Source of the DNA: Methylomonas sp.
GTDB taxonomy: Bacteria > Pseudomonadota > Gammaproteobacteria > Methylococcales > Methylomonadaceae
Direction: 5' to 3'
DNA: 13,801 nucleotides
Assembly (NCBI GenBank): GCA_026989715.1
Contig: JALSIU010000164.1
Location: 1-13,801, forward strand
In this document: in pieces, positions 6,550 through 13,679 of the stretch
How positions within the stretch are numbered: the stretch's first letter is position 1
How the letters are laid out: each line of letters begins with the position of its first letter
Program-made: the position numbers and the translations under genes
Notes under the pieces: model-generated
What the model saw: the letters and a program-made list of their open reading frames with translations, nothing else
Database searches by the model: none
Told to the model about the DNA's origin: nothing

Positions 6550-8222
6550 TTTTGCATACCTGTCATCAGCATTTCTTTGGCATGCGCTAGGGTGGATTCG
6601 GTAATATTGACGCCACCTAACATCCGCGCAGTTTCTTCAATGCGTTCTTGCGTAGATAATACTTTAACATTGGAGGTTGTCATTGCATCATCATGTTTTT
6701 TATAAACAAATAAATGCTGATGTGCTTGTGAGGCCACTTGTGGTAGGTGAGTCACACATAATACTTGGGTGTTATGACCGAGTGCGCGTAATTTTTGGCC
6801 AACAATTTCAGCAATACCGCCGCCAATACCTGAGTCGACTTCATCAAAAATCATGGTAGGGGCATCTTTATCATGACTGGTGGTGACTTGGATAGCTAAG
6901 CTGATGCGTGATAATTCACCTCCGGAGGCAACTTTTGCCAAGGGGCGTAATGGTAGACCAGGGTTGGCACTGACTAAAAATTCAATTTTATCCATACCAT
7001 TAATTTTAGGGGTATCAATGTCTTGTGGGCTAACGCCGATACTGAATTCGCCTTGTGGCATGCCTAGCTCTTGAATCATATTTGAAATCAGCCGAGACAG
7101 CGTGTGTGCATGCTCTATACGTGCTTGGCTTAAAGTGTTTGCCAAGCTAAAATAGTGTGTTTTGTTTTGCGCGACCAGTTCGGTTAATTCATCAATGCGC
7201 TCGGTACTATGGCTTAAATTTTCTAATTCCGTATACAGTTTTTCCGCTACTGCAGGCAATTCTTCAGGGCTTACATGATGTTTGCGTGATAGGCTTTGAA
7301 TGACGCCTATTTGGTTTTCTAGTTCTTGCATGCGTTGCGGGTCTATTTCTTGCGACTCCAGAAAACGGCGCAACTGCTGGGTGGCCTCATTGATTTGAAT
7401 TTGCGCTTCAATCAATAGTTTATTAGGCTCATCAAATTCACTGGCTAATGCACTTAAATCTGTTAAAGCACTAATGCTTTGGTTAACCATTTGGTTGGCT
7501 GATTGTTGTTCATTTTCTGATAGTAAATCAAGTTGTGATTGACCGACTTTGAGTATTTGTTCTAAATTGGCAAGTTTGGTATGTTCGGCGGATAGTGCTG
7601 CATAATCATAATTCTCTAAATCCAGTTGTTCTAGTTCATTAAGTTGGTAGCGCAATAAATCTTCTTGATTGCTTTGTTCGGTTGAGGATTTGATGAGTGC
7701 TTGTAATTCGTGGAAATTAGTGCGCCATTGTAAATAAGCTTGATTGGTGTCTGCCAGTAAGTCATTATTCTTGGCAAAATTATCTAAAAAGTGGCGTTGT
7801 GCGTCATTATCCAATAAGGTGAGGTGGGCATGTTGTCCATGAATTTCAACTAATTGTGAACTGAGTAATTTGAGTGCCTGTAATGTGGTTGGGCGGCCAT
7901 TGATATAGGCTTTAGAGCGTCCATCTTGACGGATGGTGCGGCGAATCAAGCACTGTTCATTATCATCTAATTCATTTTCTTCCAGCCAGCTTTTGGCAGC
8001 CGGCGCATCGCTTAAGTCAAAGCTTAAATTAATTTCAGCGCGTTGGCAGCCAGGGCGAATGTAGGTCGCATCGGCACGTTCTCCTAATGCTAATCCTAAA
8101 GCGGTGAGTAAAATGGATTTACCCGCGCCTGTTTCGCCGGTGAGGACGGATAAGCCTTTTTCTAAGTTTAAATCCAAAGATTCAACGATGGCAAGGTCAA
8201 TAATAGTTAGGTTTTGTAACAT
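6546..8222 (-). CDS. recN: DNA repair protein RecN
   Basis: A 558-residue SMC-like ATPase that acts in recombinational repair of double-strand breaks. From the chosen start, MLQNLTIIDLAIVESLDL is the standard RecN N-terminus. Walker A is GETGAGKS (29-36), the ABC signature is SGGELS (433-438), and Walker B is MIFDEVD (about 457-463), followed by VTHLPQVA. The middle third is long helical, Gln/Glu/Leu-rich coiled coil. I start at the ATG at 8222 rather than the TTG at 8249: the nine extra residues are not family-like, and the ATG follows the nadK stop by two bases (TAATTATG). Length is close to E. coli RecN (553). No LexA-type CTGT-N8-ACAG site is visible just upstream, so it probably depends on the nadK promoter or readthrough. 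Confidence 0.96.
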   Translation of the reverse strand: MLQNLTIIDLAIVESLDLNLEKGLSVLTGETGAGKSILLTALGLALGERADATYIRPGCQRAEINLSFDLSDAPAAKSWLEENELDDNEQCLIRRTIRQDGRSKAYINGRPTTLQALKLLSSQLVEIHGQHAHLTLLDNDAQRHFLDNFAKNNDLLADTNQAYLQWRTNFHELQALIKSSTEQSNQEDLLRYQLNELEQLDLENYDYAALSAEHTKLANLEQILKVGQSQLDLLSENEQQSANQMVNQSISALTDLSALASEFDEPNKLLIEAQIQINEATQQLRRFLESQEIDPQRMQELENQIGVIQSLSRKHHVSPEELPAVAEKLYTELENLSHSTERIDELTELVAQNKTHYFSLANTLSQARIEHAHTLSRLISNMIQELGMPQGEFSIGVSPQDIDTPKINGMDKIEFLVSANPGLPLRPLAKVASGGELSRISLAIQVTTSHDKDAPTMIFDEVDSGIGGGIAEIVGQKLRALGHNTQVLCVTHLPQVASQAHQHLFVYKKHDDAMTTSNVKVLSTQERIEETARMLGGVNITESTLAHAKEMLMTGMQN

Positions 8223-8224
8223 AA

Positions 8225-9106
8225 TTAAAAATGATAGCCACTGCTCCAATTCAGTTTGTCACGTAAGGTATGAAAAAAATCGTGATTTTCCGGGTGCAGT
8301 ATGGTGATGGGGTTAGGGTCTTTTTTAATTAAAATTGTATCACTTATTAATACATCAGGAATGGCAATATGGTCGCAAGTAACTTGAGCTTTGATTTCTT
8401 TGATTTTGATAAAGCTGATTTCAATTTCTGATGAGTCATTAATGACGATGGGACGATTAGATAAGGTGTGTGGGTTGAGAGGAACGAGTAATAAAGCCCC
8501 TAAAGAGGGGTGCAGAATAGGGCCGCCGGCGGAAAGAGAGTAAGCTGTTGAGCCTGTGGGAGTGGAGACGATTAAACCATCAGAGCGTTGGGTGTTGAGG
8601 TATACGCCATCAATTGCCGTTTTGAGTTCAATCATGCTGGGAGTGACCCAACGATGAATAACGATTTCGTTGACAGCCGTTTCTTCGTGGATGATTTGGC
8701 TGTCGCGTATTATTTTGGTGCGCAGTAAATAGCGTTTTTCTTTGCGGTATCGGCCGGACAAAATTTCATTGAGCTTTACTGTTAATTCATTGGGTGAAAT
8801 ATCCACTAAAAAGCCAAGTCGCCCTAAATTAATGCCAATTAAAGGAATATTACAGCCTGCCGCAACCCGTGCGGCGGATAGAAAGGTGCCATCACCGCCG
8901 AGTGCTAAGAGTAGGTCGCAATGTTCAGCTAGGTTTTCAATGGGGTGTATCTGTCCGGAAAAATGGGGAATGCACCGTGCACTGATTGGGTCGATGCTCA
9001 CTTGATAATTAGGTTTTAAAAACTGATAAAGGCTAATTAATGTATTGGCTATGTCGGGATGACCTGCTTTCCCCAAAATACCAATGGTGTTAAATTTTGT
9101 AGACAT
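8225..9106 (-). CDS. nadK: NAD kinase (NadK/PpnK)
   Basis: A 293-residue cytoplasmic NAD kinase that phosphorylates NAD to NADP, using ATP or polyphosphate. The catalytic GGDGT is at 70-74 (D72). GINLGRLGFL (91-100), AVNE (144-147) and the NAD-binding TPTGSTAYSLSAGGP (182-196) are all intact. Length matches E. coli NadK (292). The gene heads a leftward pair with recN two bases downstream. It starts from an 80-base divergent region shared with the Na/Pi cotransporter gene, with a consensus TATAAT on its strand about 30 bases upstream. No clear Shine-Dalgarno precedes the ATG. In E. coli the same nadK-recN order is found. Confidence 0.97.
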   Translation of the reverse strand: MSTKFNTIGILGKAGHPDIANTLISLYQFLKPNYQVSIDPISARCIPHFSGQIHPIENLAEHCDLLLALGGDGTFLSAARVAAGCNIPLIGINLGRLGFLVDISPNELTVKLNEILSGRYRKEKRYLLRTKIIRDSQIIHEETAVNEIVIHRWVTPSMIELKTAIDGVYLNTQRSDGLIVSTPTGSTAYSLSAGGPILHPSLGALLLVPLNPHTLSNRPIVINDSSEIEISFIKIKEIKAQVTCDHIAIPDVLISDTILIKKDPNPITILHPENHDFFHTLRDKLNWSSGYHF

Positions 9107-9135
9107 AGGTGATTTAAAGCAACAAACGGCGTGTG

Positions 9136-9141
9136 ATTATA
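9136..9141 (-). promoter_or_regulatory. Probable -10 hexamer of the nadK-recN promoter
   Basis: On the minus strand this is a perfect TATAAT, placed to start transcription near 9129, some 23 bases before the nadK ATG. The -35 position (about 9164-9159) holds a poor match, AGAACT. It faces away from the plus-strand TATAAT three bases further on, and its -35 region falls in the loop of the inverted repeat at 9148-9179. Confidence 0.5.
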
Positions 9142-9144
9142 GCC

Positions 9145-9150
9145 TATAAT
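9145..9150 (+). promoter_or_regulatory. Probable -10 hexamer of the Na/Pi cotransporter promoter
   Basis: A perfect TATAAT on the plus strand, predicted to start transcription near 9157 and give a leader of about 30 bases before the ATG at 9187. The -35 position (9122-9127, ACAAAC) is a poor match, so an activator may be needed. No Pho-box-like CTGTCAT repeat is visible nearby. Confidence 0.5.
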
Positions 9151-9179
9151 GCCGCAATAGTTCTGAAAGTTGCGGTATT
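9148..9179. repeat. 10-bp inverted repeat in the nadK / Na/Pi divergent promoter region
   Basis: The arms are AATGCCGCAA (9148-9157) and TTGCGGTATT (9170-9179), with a 12-base spacer. All ten positions pair if one G-T wobble is allowed, and the core CCGCAA/TTGCGG is perfect. It covers the end of the plus-strand -10, the predicted start of the Na/Pi transcript and the -35 region of nadK. It could be a dimeric repressor's operator or a leader hairpin; the sequence does not decide. Confidence 0.6.
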
Positions 9180-9186
9180 AATCGAT

Positions 9187-10998
9187 ATGCTAAAAAAAAT
9201 ATTTTTTCTGAGTACTTTGTTGGTATTAGCTTATGGCTTATGGTTAAGTGCAGATTTTAATCAAATTGCCGCCGGCGTAGCTATTTTCCTGTTTGGAATG
9301 TTGTCGTTGGAGCAAGGTTTTCAGGGGTTTGCAGGAGGGACACTGGAGAAAATATTACGTTATAGTACGGATAAATTATGGAAAAGCCTTGGGTTTGGGA
9401 TTGTGACCACCACACTGATGCAGTCTAGCTCTTTGGTCACGGTAATTACTATTTCATTTTTAAGTGTGGGCATATTGGATTTGGCGGCAGGCATTGGCAT
9501 TATTTTTGGTGCAAACCTTGGGACGACAACGGGAGCTTGGTTAATTGCGGGCTTGGGTTTGAAAGTCAAGATTGCGGCGTATGCTATGCCTATGTTGATC
9601 TTTGGCGTTTTGTTGATTTTCCAAAAGCATAAGTCTTTAAAGGCGATTGGCTCAATTTTGGCTGGACTGGGTTTTTTGTTTTTGGGGATACATTATATGA
9701 AGGAAGGCTTTGAGGCTTTTCGGCATACGATTGATTTAGCAGATTATGCCATTGCAGGGACAAAGGGATTGTTTATTTTTACGTTGATTGGCATTGCCGC
9801 TACCGTTGTTATGCAGTCCAGCCATGCTACGATGGTTTTGATTATTACGGCTTTGTCTGTACAGCAAATTACCTATGATAATGCGCTGGCTTTAGCGATA
9901 GGTTCTAATGTGGGAACAACCATTACGGCGATTATTGGTTCATTAAGTGCAAATGTGCAGGGCAAGCGTTTGGCTGCTGCGCACTTATTGTTTAATATCA
10001 TTACTGCTACGATTGCATTGTTGATGTTAAGTCAGTTTATGCAGGGGGTTGATGTGATTGCGGTAGCGGTGCATATTGCTGAAGATGATTACACACTAAA
10101 GCTTGCCATTTTTCATACTTTATTTAATTTGGTTGGCGTTGTATTGATGTTACCTTTTGTGAATAAGATGGTCTTGATGTTGGAAAGGGTGTTAAAAGGC
10201 GAATGGGTTAACGTAGATAAGCCTAGGTATTTAAGTACGGCCGCCATGGCTTTTCCGGATACGGTCGTTTTGGCAGTGCATCAGGAGACTATTCGTTTAT
10301 ATAAACATGCTAGCCATATTATTTTGAAAACAATCGGTTTGTCCGGGCGTAGTGTTTTTTCTGATAAAGAATTGACGCAGTTATTGCAAGAGTATCCAAA
10401 TATTAGTCCTTATAATGTAGATGCTGCTTATGAGCGTAATGTTAAAGGTATTTATAGTGCTATTATCGCCTTCATTAGCCAAGCTGATTTTACTTGGGAA
10501 ATGCAGCAGTCAGGAAGCTTGTACTGGTTGCGAGCTGCAAATCGGCATATTGTAGAGGCTATTAAGGATACTAAGCATTTGCAAAAAAACTTACTAAGAC
10601 TGGCACGCTCTAATAATAATTATATTCAGGATGAATATAGGAAAATTCGCTACCAAATTGCGGAATTACTCAGGGAGTTGGAGGCTTTTCGTTTACAGTA
10701 TGCGTCGGAAGAGCAAGATATAGCCCTGTTGTCGTTTGATGTCTTTAAAGTCAAAATCAAAGAGCAAGACCAGTATATGAATGCTGAAATAGATCGTTTG
10801 ATTAGGGAGCATAAAATAACACCCGAAGCGGGTACTTCACTTATTAATGATAGTGCTTATATGTATGCCATCAAAAAGCATTTATTGGATATGGCAGAGA
10901 CAGTCTTTATTCTCCAGGCCGAAAAAAATTCGGCAGCACAGCGGGAAATGGCTTTGAGTGATGAGGAGCTAGGTGATGTGTTACAGGCAGGCAATTGA
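9187..10998 (+). CDS. Na/Pi cotransporter family protein with PhoU-like C-terminal domain
   Basis: From the ATG at 9187 this is a 603-residue membrane protein of the PF02690-type Na/Pi cotransporter family (NptA/YjbB-like). Two inverted repeats each carry the family's QSS and GxNxGTT motifs: LMQSSS (about 77-82) with GANLGTTTGA (108-117), and VMQSS (208-212) with GSNVGTT (239-245). Helices fill residues 5 to about 330. The remaining ~270 residues are soluble and helical, like the PhoU domain often joined to these transporters. Family knowledge: sodium-linked phosphate transport at the inner membrane, sometimes in the export direction. The GTG at 9133 is in frame but would translate through the predicted promoter and inverted repeat, so I prefer 9187, although no clear Shine-Dalgarno precedes it. 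A small unknown gene follows after 19 bases. Confidence 0.93.
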   Translation: MLKKIFFLSTLLVLAYGLWLSADFNQIAAGVAIFLFGMLSLEQGFQGFAGGTLEKILRYSTDKLWKSLGFGIVTTTLMQSSSLVTVITISFLSVGILDLAAGIGIIFGANLGTTTGAWLIAGLGLKVKIAAYAMPMLIFGVLLIFQKHKSLKAIGSILAGLGFLFLGIHYMKEGFEAFRHTIDLADYAIAGTKGLFIFTLIGIAATVVMQSSHATMVLIITALSVQQITYDNALALAIGSNVGTTITAIIGSLSANVQGKRLAAAHLLFNIITATIALLMLSQFMQGVDVIAVAVHIAEDDYTLKLAIFHTLFNLVGVVLMLPFVNKMVLMLERVLKGEWVNVDKPRYLSTAAMAFPDTVVLAVHQETIRLYKHASHIILKTIGLSGRSVFSDKELTQLLQEYPNISPYNVDAAYERNVKGIYSAIIAFISQADFTWEMQQSGSLYWLRAANRHIVEAIKDTKHLQKNLLRLARSNNNYIQDEYRKIRYQIAELLRELEAFRLQYASEEQDIALLSFDVFKVKIKEQDQYMNAEIDRLIREHKITPEAGTSLINDSAYMYAIKKHLLDMAETVFILQAEKNSAAQREMALSDEELGDVLQAGN

Positions 10999-11017
10999 AG
11001 ATTGGCAAGGTTAAACT

Positions 11018-11260
11018 ATGAGTAAGAAAAAATTATTAAAAATATTGCAGGACTTTTTTAATGCTGATCGGCGTGAGCAACAACAGCGTGTTCGACAAAT
11101 AAAAAAAGTGCTTAAAAAATTAAAAGTAAAGGAAGTGAAACTGAAAGAAAAAATGGAGTTATGTGATGATGTGGATAAAATGACGGCTTTGCAGCAAGAA
11201 TTAGATATTATTTATGCACAAAGGATGAAGGGAATTAAAATCATTAAAGGAATAAAATGA
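11018..11260 (+). CDS. Small Lys-rich coiled-coil protein of unknown function
   Basis: An 80-residue protein I cannot assign to a family. It is very rich in Lys, Arg, Gln and Leu, with one run of charge and heptad-like leucines from about residue 3 to 70 that suggests a single long helix or coiled coil. It has a basic first half (KKVLKKLKVKEVKLKEK), a short acidic patch (CDDVDK) and a basic tail. There is no signal peptide, transmembrane segment or cysteine pair. An AAGG about seven bases before the ATG is a credible ribosome binding site, which supports translation. It lies 19 bases after the Na/Pi cotransporter gene, in the same direction, so co-transcription is likely. A likely terminator hairpin follows 22 bases after its stop. 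A role with the transporter's cytoplasmic PhoU-like domain is possible but is speculation. Confidence 0.78.
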   Translation: MSKKKLLKILQDFFNADRREQQQRVRQIKKVLKKLKVKEVKLKEKMELCDDVDKMTALQQELDIIYAQRMKGIKIIKGIK

Positions 11261-11282
11261 TGAGTGTTTAAATCGTATGGTG

Positions 11283-11307
11283 CTGAGCTATAAACTCTCA
11301 GTTTTTT
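11283..11307 (+). terminator. Probable weak intrinsic terminator after the Na/Pi cotransporter unit
   Basis: A CTGAG/CTCAG stem (11283-11287 and 11297-11301) with a 9-base loop is followed by six T residues (11302-11307). The stem is short, so termination may be partial and allow readthrough into the J-domain gene. Confidence 0.5.
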
Positions 11308-11330
11308 AGAAGTATTTTATGACAACTAAT

Positions 11331-11335
11331 AGGGA
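11331..11335 (+). promoter_or_regulatory. Ribosome binding site that fixes a TTG start
   Basis: AGGGA lies six bases before the TTG at 11342. An in-frame TGA at 11336-11338 rules out any start further upstream, so this site supports the TTG as the true start of the J-domain gene. The ATG at 11335 is out of frame. Confidence 0.6.
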
Positions 11336-11341
11336 TGAGCA

Positions 11342-11833
11342 TTGATAAGGCTTTATTTAATACTTTTGGTTATCGCTGTTTTTTTGTGGCTAAAGGTATA
11401 TTGGCAAAAACCAGCGAGTGATCGCCCGCAATATATTAAAAAAAGCATGTTGCTGGGGGTAATGGCCTGTTTGTTATTATTGGCTATAACAGGCAAATTA
11501 AACTGGGTACTGGCTGCTTTTAGTGTTGTTGTGGCATTTATTTTGCGATTTTTGCCGGTATTGTTGCGTTATGCACCTCAGTTGCAAAAATTATGGGGCA
11601 TGTTACGTCAGTACGGTTTTTTTGCACAAAAGCAAGCTAAATCCGCATCTGGTTTAGGAAAGATGACGCGTGATGAGGCCTATAAAATTCTTGGGTTGAG
11701 TGTATCGGCGACAGATAAGGAGATTATTGCGGCACATCGGCAGTTAATTTTGAAAAATCACCCTGACCGGGGTGGGTCTAGTTACCTTGCTGCGCAAATT
11801 AATTTGGCCAAAGACATATTGTTAAAAAGATAA
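11342..11833 (+). CDS. Membrane-anchored DnaJ (J-domain) protein
   Basis: A 163-residue protein with hydrophobic segments at about 2-19, 35-50 and 53-75, then a short linker and a C-terminal J domain from about 109. EAYKILGL (112-119), an intact HPD (140-142) in NHPDRGGSSYLAAQIN, and a final helix make this resemble the TIM14/Pam18-like arrangement, with J domain at the end and no Gly/Phe or zinc-finger region. Family knowledge: J domains stimulate ATP hydrolysis by Hsp70 (DnaK); the anchor would recruit it to the inner membrane. The client is unknown. Translation starts at TTG with a good Shine-Dalgarno. nlpD begins three bases after the stop, so the two are probably co-transcribed. It is not DnaJ, CbpA or a complete DjlA. 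Confidence 0.88.
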   Translation: MIRLYLILLVIAVFLWLKVYWQKPASDRPQYIKKSMLLGVMACLLLLAITGKLNWVLAAFSVVVAFILRFLPVLLRYAPQLQKLWGMLRQYGFFAQKQAKSASGLGKMTRDEAYKILGLSVSATDKEIIAAHRQLILKNHPDRGGSSYLAAQINLAKDILLKR

Positions 11834-11836
11834 GTC

Positions 11837-12556
11837 ATGCAGTATAGGCAAAGAAAGTTGGTGACAGTTTGTAAGCCTAGCTTATTAGTCGTGCTGTTTT
11901 TTTTGGCAAATGTGATGGGTTGCGCAAAAATGCAAACCGAGGCGCCGGTGCTACCTAAACAACGAGATTTGATAAATGGTTCATATTATAAGGTAAAAAA
12001 AGGTGATACTTTGTACTCCGTGGGTTTTCGGTCTGGGCATGGTTATAAGCGATTGGCCGCTTGGAATAAGATTGCCCCTCCTTATGATATATACATTGGT
12101 CAGACCTTAAGGTTATTTCAGAAAAAAAGTTCACAATATTTAAAAAAAGTAAAAAAAAGTCCAGATATTTCAGTTAATAATAAAAAAGTGTTAAAGTTAA
12201 ACTGGAGGTGGCCGATTAGAGGTAAGGTATTGAAAAGTTTTTACCTTACGGGAAGAAAGGGAATTGATATTTCCGGTCGCGTGGGGCAGAATATTAAAGC
12301 AACGGAAGCTGGGGTGGTTGTGTATAGTGGTAGTGGTTTGGTGGGTTATGGCAAGTTACTAATTATAAAACATAATTATTTGTATTTAAGTGCTTATGCT
12401 CATAATCGTCGTTTACTGGTTAAGGAAGGACAAAAAGTAAAGGCAGGGCAAGTGATTGCAGAAATGGGGGTTGGTGCTGATGGGCAGCCTTCCTTGCATT
12501 TTGAAATTAGAAAAAATGGAACGCCTGTTAACCCTGTTACATACTTGTCAAAATAG
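11837..12556 (+). CDS. nlpD: NlpD-like lipoprotein: LysM plus degenerate LytM (M23) amidase activator
   Basis: A 239-residue envelope protein. A hydrophobic signal (about 13-28) ends in VMGC with C29 as the probable lipidated cysteine; Met at -2 is atypical. A LysM domain, which binds peptidoglycan, spans about 50-94 (KVKKGDTLYSV). A LytM/M23 domain follows at about 122-238. Its metal site is incomplete: GRKGIDIS has R140 where metallopeptidases have the first His, and the last HxH motif reads SLH, while D144, H189 and H221 remain. E. coli NlpD is degenerate in the same places and acts by activating the amidase AmiC at division. I infer the same role here. rpoS lies 70 bases downstream, the classic nlpD-rpoS linkage. 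The pcm gene that precedes nlpD in enterics is replaced here by a J-domain gene. Confidence 0.92.
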   Translation: MQYRQRKLVTVCKPSLLVVLFFLANVMGCAKMQTEAPVLPKQRDLINGSYYKVKKGDTLYSVGFRSGHGYKRLAAWNKIAPPYDIYIGQTLRLFQKKSSQYLKKVKKSPDISVNNKKVLKLNWRWPIRGKVLKSFYLTGRKGIDISGRVGQNIKATEAGVVVYSGSGLVGYGKLLIIKHNYLYLSAYAHNRRLLVKEGQKVKAGQVIAEMGVGADGQPSLHFEIRKNGTPVNPVTYLSK

Positions 12557-12615
12557 TGCGTTATAGTGGCTGAGCGGGTTGCCTTGATGACTAAAATAAA
12601 AGCGTGAAGAGAATA

Positions 12616-12622
12616 AAGGAGG
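12616..12622 (+). promoter_or_regulatory. Strong Shine-Dalgarno of rpoS
   Basis: AAGGAGG ends four bases before the rpoS ATG at 12627. It is the strongest ribosome binding site in the window, with slightly short spacing, and it confirms the start. Confidence 0.8.
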
Positions 12623-12626
12623 ATTA

Positions 12627-13583
12627 ATGAGTACTGTAGAGAATGAAGTGGCCGTTGTGGGTGATATTAGTGAACACTTTGATATTGAATCGGCTGTGGA
12701 TGATACCGCTGTACAGGTTTCTGTTGCGGGGCATGAGGAAATAAATAGTCAGTATTTTGATGTGACAAAATTCTACCTTAATGAATTAAGTCGTTCAAAG
12801 TTGCTGACGGTTGATGAAGAAAAGATTTATGGTAAGCGTGCGTTACGCGGTGACCAGGATGCACGAAAAATAATGATTGAGAGTAATTTACGTTTGGTCG
12901 TTAAAATTGCACGTCGTTATTTGAATAGAGGGCTACCTTTATTGGATTTGATAGAAGAAGGGAATCTTGGTTTGATTCGGGCTGTGGAGAAATTTGATCC
13001 TGAGCTAGGTTTTCGATTTTCTACTTATGCTACTTGGTGGATTAGGCAAACTATTGAGCGTGCCATTATGAATCAAACGCGCACTATACGACTGCCTATT
13101 CATGTCGTGAAGGAAATGAATGTGTATTTGAAAGCACAGCGACATTTAACTCAGTCATTAGATGGCGAGCCTAGAGCACAAGATATTGCGGAATACCTTG
13201 ATAAGCCTGTTAAGGTTGTTGAAAAAATGCTTAAGTTAAATGAGCGAGTGACTTCGGTGGATGCACCTAGTCCTTTTGATGCGGATAGGTCATTGGTCGA
13301 TTCTATTTCTGATGAACAGACAGGCTCTCTCTTAGAGCAATTGCATGATGATGGTATTAAGGAAAATATTAAATCATGGTTACTGAGATTGTCTAAAAAG
13401 CAGGCAGAAGTTATTTGTCGTCGTTATGGCCTTTGCGGTTATGAGCATGCAACCCTAGAAGTCGTTGCCGGAGAATTAGGCGTAACACGCGAGCGCGTGC
13501 GTCAAATTCAAATGGATGGTTTAAAGCGTCTCAAGGCCATTATTGAAGTAGAAGGCTACACGCTGGAAAGCATACTGAGTTAA
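12627..13583 (+). CDS. rpoS: RNA polymerase sigma factor RpoS (sigma-38)
   Basis: A 318-residue group 2 sigma-70 factor; E. coli RpoS has 330. It directs RNA polymerase to general-stress and stationary-phase promoters. Region 1.2 begins near DVTKFYLNELSRSKLLT (45-61). Region 2 includes NLRLVVKIARRY (87-98), LDLIEEGNLGLIRAVEKFD (106-124) and FSTYATWWIRQTIERAI. HVVKEMNVYL (159-168) is RpoS-like rather than RpoD-like, and its K162 aligns with E. coli K173, implicated in -13C recognition and RssB binding. Region 4.2 carries the helix-turn-helix (TLEVVAGELGVTRERVRQIQ, 276-295). The ~44-residue N-terminus is acidic and variable. It sits downstream of nlpD, in which enteric rpoS has its main promoter; I could not pick out one here. 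A strong terminator follows. Confidence 0.96.
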   Translation: MSTVENEVAVVGDISEHFDIESAVDDTAVQVSVAGHEEINSQYFDVTKFYLNELSRSKLLTVDEEKIYGKRALRGDQDARKIMIESNLRLVVKIARRYLNRGLPLLDLIEEGNLGLIRAVEKFDPELGFRFSTYATWWIRQTIERAIMNQTRTIRLPIHVVKEMNVYLKAQRHLTQSLDGEPRAQDIAEYLDKPVKVVEKMLKLNERVTSVDAPSPFDADRSLVDSISDEQTGSLLEQLHDDGIKENIKSWLLRLSKKQAEVICRRYGLCGYEHATLEVVAGELGVTRERVRQIQMDGLKRLKAIIEVEGYTLESILS

Positions 13584-13640
13584 TTATTTTTTTGAGTGTA
13601 TTGACTTGTCGCTAGAAAATATTTTCGCGCTTAAGGCTAA

Positions 13641-13671
13641 AGAGCACCTAGCAGTAGGAGCTCTCGTTTTT
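13641..13671 (+). terminator. Intrinsic terminator after rpoS
   Basis: A 10-bp stem with one A-A mismatch (AGAGCACCTA 13641-13650 and TAGGAGCTCT 13655-13664), a GCAG loop, then CGTTTTT. It lies 58 bases after the rpoS stop and 9 bases before the convergent gene's end. The T tract faces rightward, so it chiefly ends the rpoS transcript. Confidence 0.75.
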
Positions 13672-13679
13672 GAGGGGGG

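Noticed and set aside
8223..8249. TTG at 8249 as the recN start
   Set aside because: The added nine residues are not RecN-like, they would overlap nadK, and the ATG at 8222 gives the standard N-terminus.
9133..9186. GTG at 9133 as the start of the Na/Pi cotransporter
   Set aside because: It would put a promoter-like TATAAT and the 10-bp inverted repeat inside the coding region, and it has no Shine-Dalgarno. The ATG at 9187 gives a normal first helix.
11837..12626. An rpoS promoter inside nlpD or in the 70-base gap
   Set aside because: AT-rich hexamers occur (for example TATTAT at 11984), but none has a -35 at acceptable spacing; I could not choose one honestly.
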